DNA from: Alkaliflexus imshenetskii DSM 15055
GTDB taxonomy: Bacteria; Bacteroidota; Bacteroidia; Bacteroidales; Marinilabiliaceae
Assembly (NCBI RefSeq): GCF_000517065.1
Contig: NZ_KI912105.1
Location: 3,596,058 to 3,660,057 of the forward strand
Length of the DNA stretch: 64,000 bases
Direction: 5' to 3'
A program made the position numbers and the translations under genes. Below, piece by piece: positions 63,399-64,000 of the stretch (position 1 is the stretch's first letter; each line of letters begins with the position of its first letter). The notes beneath the pieces were generated by a model. The model was given only the letters and a program-made list of their open reading frames with translations, was not told the DNA's origin and searched no databases.

Positions 63399-64000
63399 AT
63401 GAGTGTAGTATTAGGAAACAAAGAGTATTTCCCCGGAATTGGAGAAATTAAGTATGAAGGCCGTGATTCTAAAAATCCTATGGCTTTTAAATGGTACAAT
63501 CCCGAGCAGGTGATTGCAGGTAAAACCATGAAAGAACACTTGCGTTTTGCAGTTTCTTACTGGCATACTTTCTGTGGCGAAGGTGGTGACCCATTTGGTC
63601 CCGGAACAAAGAACTACCCATGGAACAATGGTACCGACGCTGTATCTGCTGCCAAAAACAAAATGGACGCTGCTTTCGAATTCTTTACCAAGCTGGGTGT
63701 TCCCTACTATTGCTTCCACGACATCGACCTTGTGAACGAAGGCGCTTCTTTAGCTGAGTATGAGAAAAATCTTCAGGCTATTGTTGACTTTGCTAAAGGC
63801 AAACAAGCTGAATCTGGTGTGAAATTGTTGTGGGGTACTGCCAACGTATTCAGCAATCCACGTTATATGAACGGCGCTTCTACCAACCCTGATTTTGCTG
63901 CTTTGGCTTATGCCGGTGCGCAGGTTAAGAATGCCATTGATGCAACCATCGCGCTAGGTGGCGAAGGGTACGTATTCTGGGGTGGACGCGAAGGTTATAT
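63399..64000 (+). CDS. xylA: Xylose isomerase (3' end cut by window edge)
   Basis: Interconverts D-xylose and D-xylulose using Mg2+ or Mn2+. About 200 of the usual 440 residues lie in the window. The start [39 protein letters not shown] and [12 protein letters not shown] (catalytic His-Asp pair), then [18 protein letters not shown]-type sequence and FWGGREGY at the edge, are all diagnostic of class II xylose isomerase. Confidence 0.97.
   Translation, partial: MSVVLGNKEYFPGIGEIKYEGRDSKNPMAFKWYNPEQVIAGKTMKEHLRFAVSYWHTFCGEGGDPFGPGTKNYPWNNGTDAVSAAKNKMDAAFEFFTKLGVPYYCFHDIDLVNEGASLAEYEKNLQAIVDFAKGKQAESGVKLLWGTANVFSNPRYMNGASTNPDFAALAYAGAQVKNAIDATIALGGEGYVFWGGREGY

Overview
The window looks like chromosomal DNA from a free-living, polysaccharide-degrading member of the Bacteroidota, probably near Bacteroidales/Marinilabiliales. 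The evidence is TonB-dependent receptors, many lipoproteins, three proteins with type IX secretion (T9SS) C-terminal sorting-like tails, two-component-propeller sensing, GH97 and GH5 glycosidases, a GntR-type XylR with xylB-xylA, few Shine-Dalgarno sites, and TAnnTTTG promoter boxes. The lineage is inference from gene content; no rRNA or tRNA gene was recognised. Oxygen-dependent HemF suggests the organism meets oxygen.

Layout. 1-5907 (minus strand): biosynthetic arginine decarboxylase (cut by the left edge), a GH5 mannanase-like lipoprotein paired with a small unknown lipoprotein, and a GH97 alpha-glucosidase. 6484-11707: DEAD-box helicase, hexuronate-type MFS transporter and two convergent YkuD-family cell-wall proteins. 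11941-13746: B12-binding radical SAM protein. 14143-14718: an unrecognised secreted acidic protein with seven regularly spaced Trp-Met motifs. 15002-17547: SDR and a T9SS-exported GH5 glucanase. 17651-24157: thioredoxin-like protein, hemF, hemH, lyase-like lipoprotein, AraC regulator, YceI and pirin. 24320-28755: M13 peptidase, FMN-binding lipoprotein, flavodoxin and a membrane AraC regulator. 29058-36688: propeller sensor kinase, DAP dehydrogenase, TonB receptor and YfiR. 37062-38255: carboxynorspermidine synthase. 38493-49541: two T9SS proteins (one an endonuclease I), a DUF5689-type lipoprotein, a TonB receptor and a divergent EEP-family nuclease/phosphatase, read here as a possible extracellular nucleic-acid scavenging locus. 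49557-52250: yicC-gmk-nadD-DUF2459 operon. 52544-60448: fasciclin lipoprotein, CarH-like B12 regulator, MATE transporter, DUF3078 barrel and DEAD-box helicase. 60744-64000: xylR, xylB and xylA (cut by the right edge).

How the genes work together. GH5, GH97, hexuronate uptake and xylose genes fit plant or algal polysaccharide use. SpeA and carboxynorspermidine synthase fit the carboxyspermidine route to spermidine. HemF and HemH are late heme enzymes.

The least explained items are the Trp-Met repeat protein, a roughly 115-bp dispersed intergenic element present twice (6212-6327 and, inverted, 40630-40746), a 22-bp tandem array (40465-40598), and two homologous leader sequences each ending in its own intrinsic terminator (58330-58730), which look like tandem small RNAs. 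All family assignments come from reading motifs; no database search was run.
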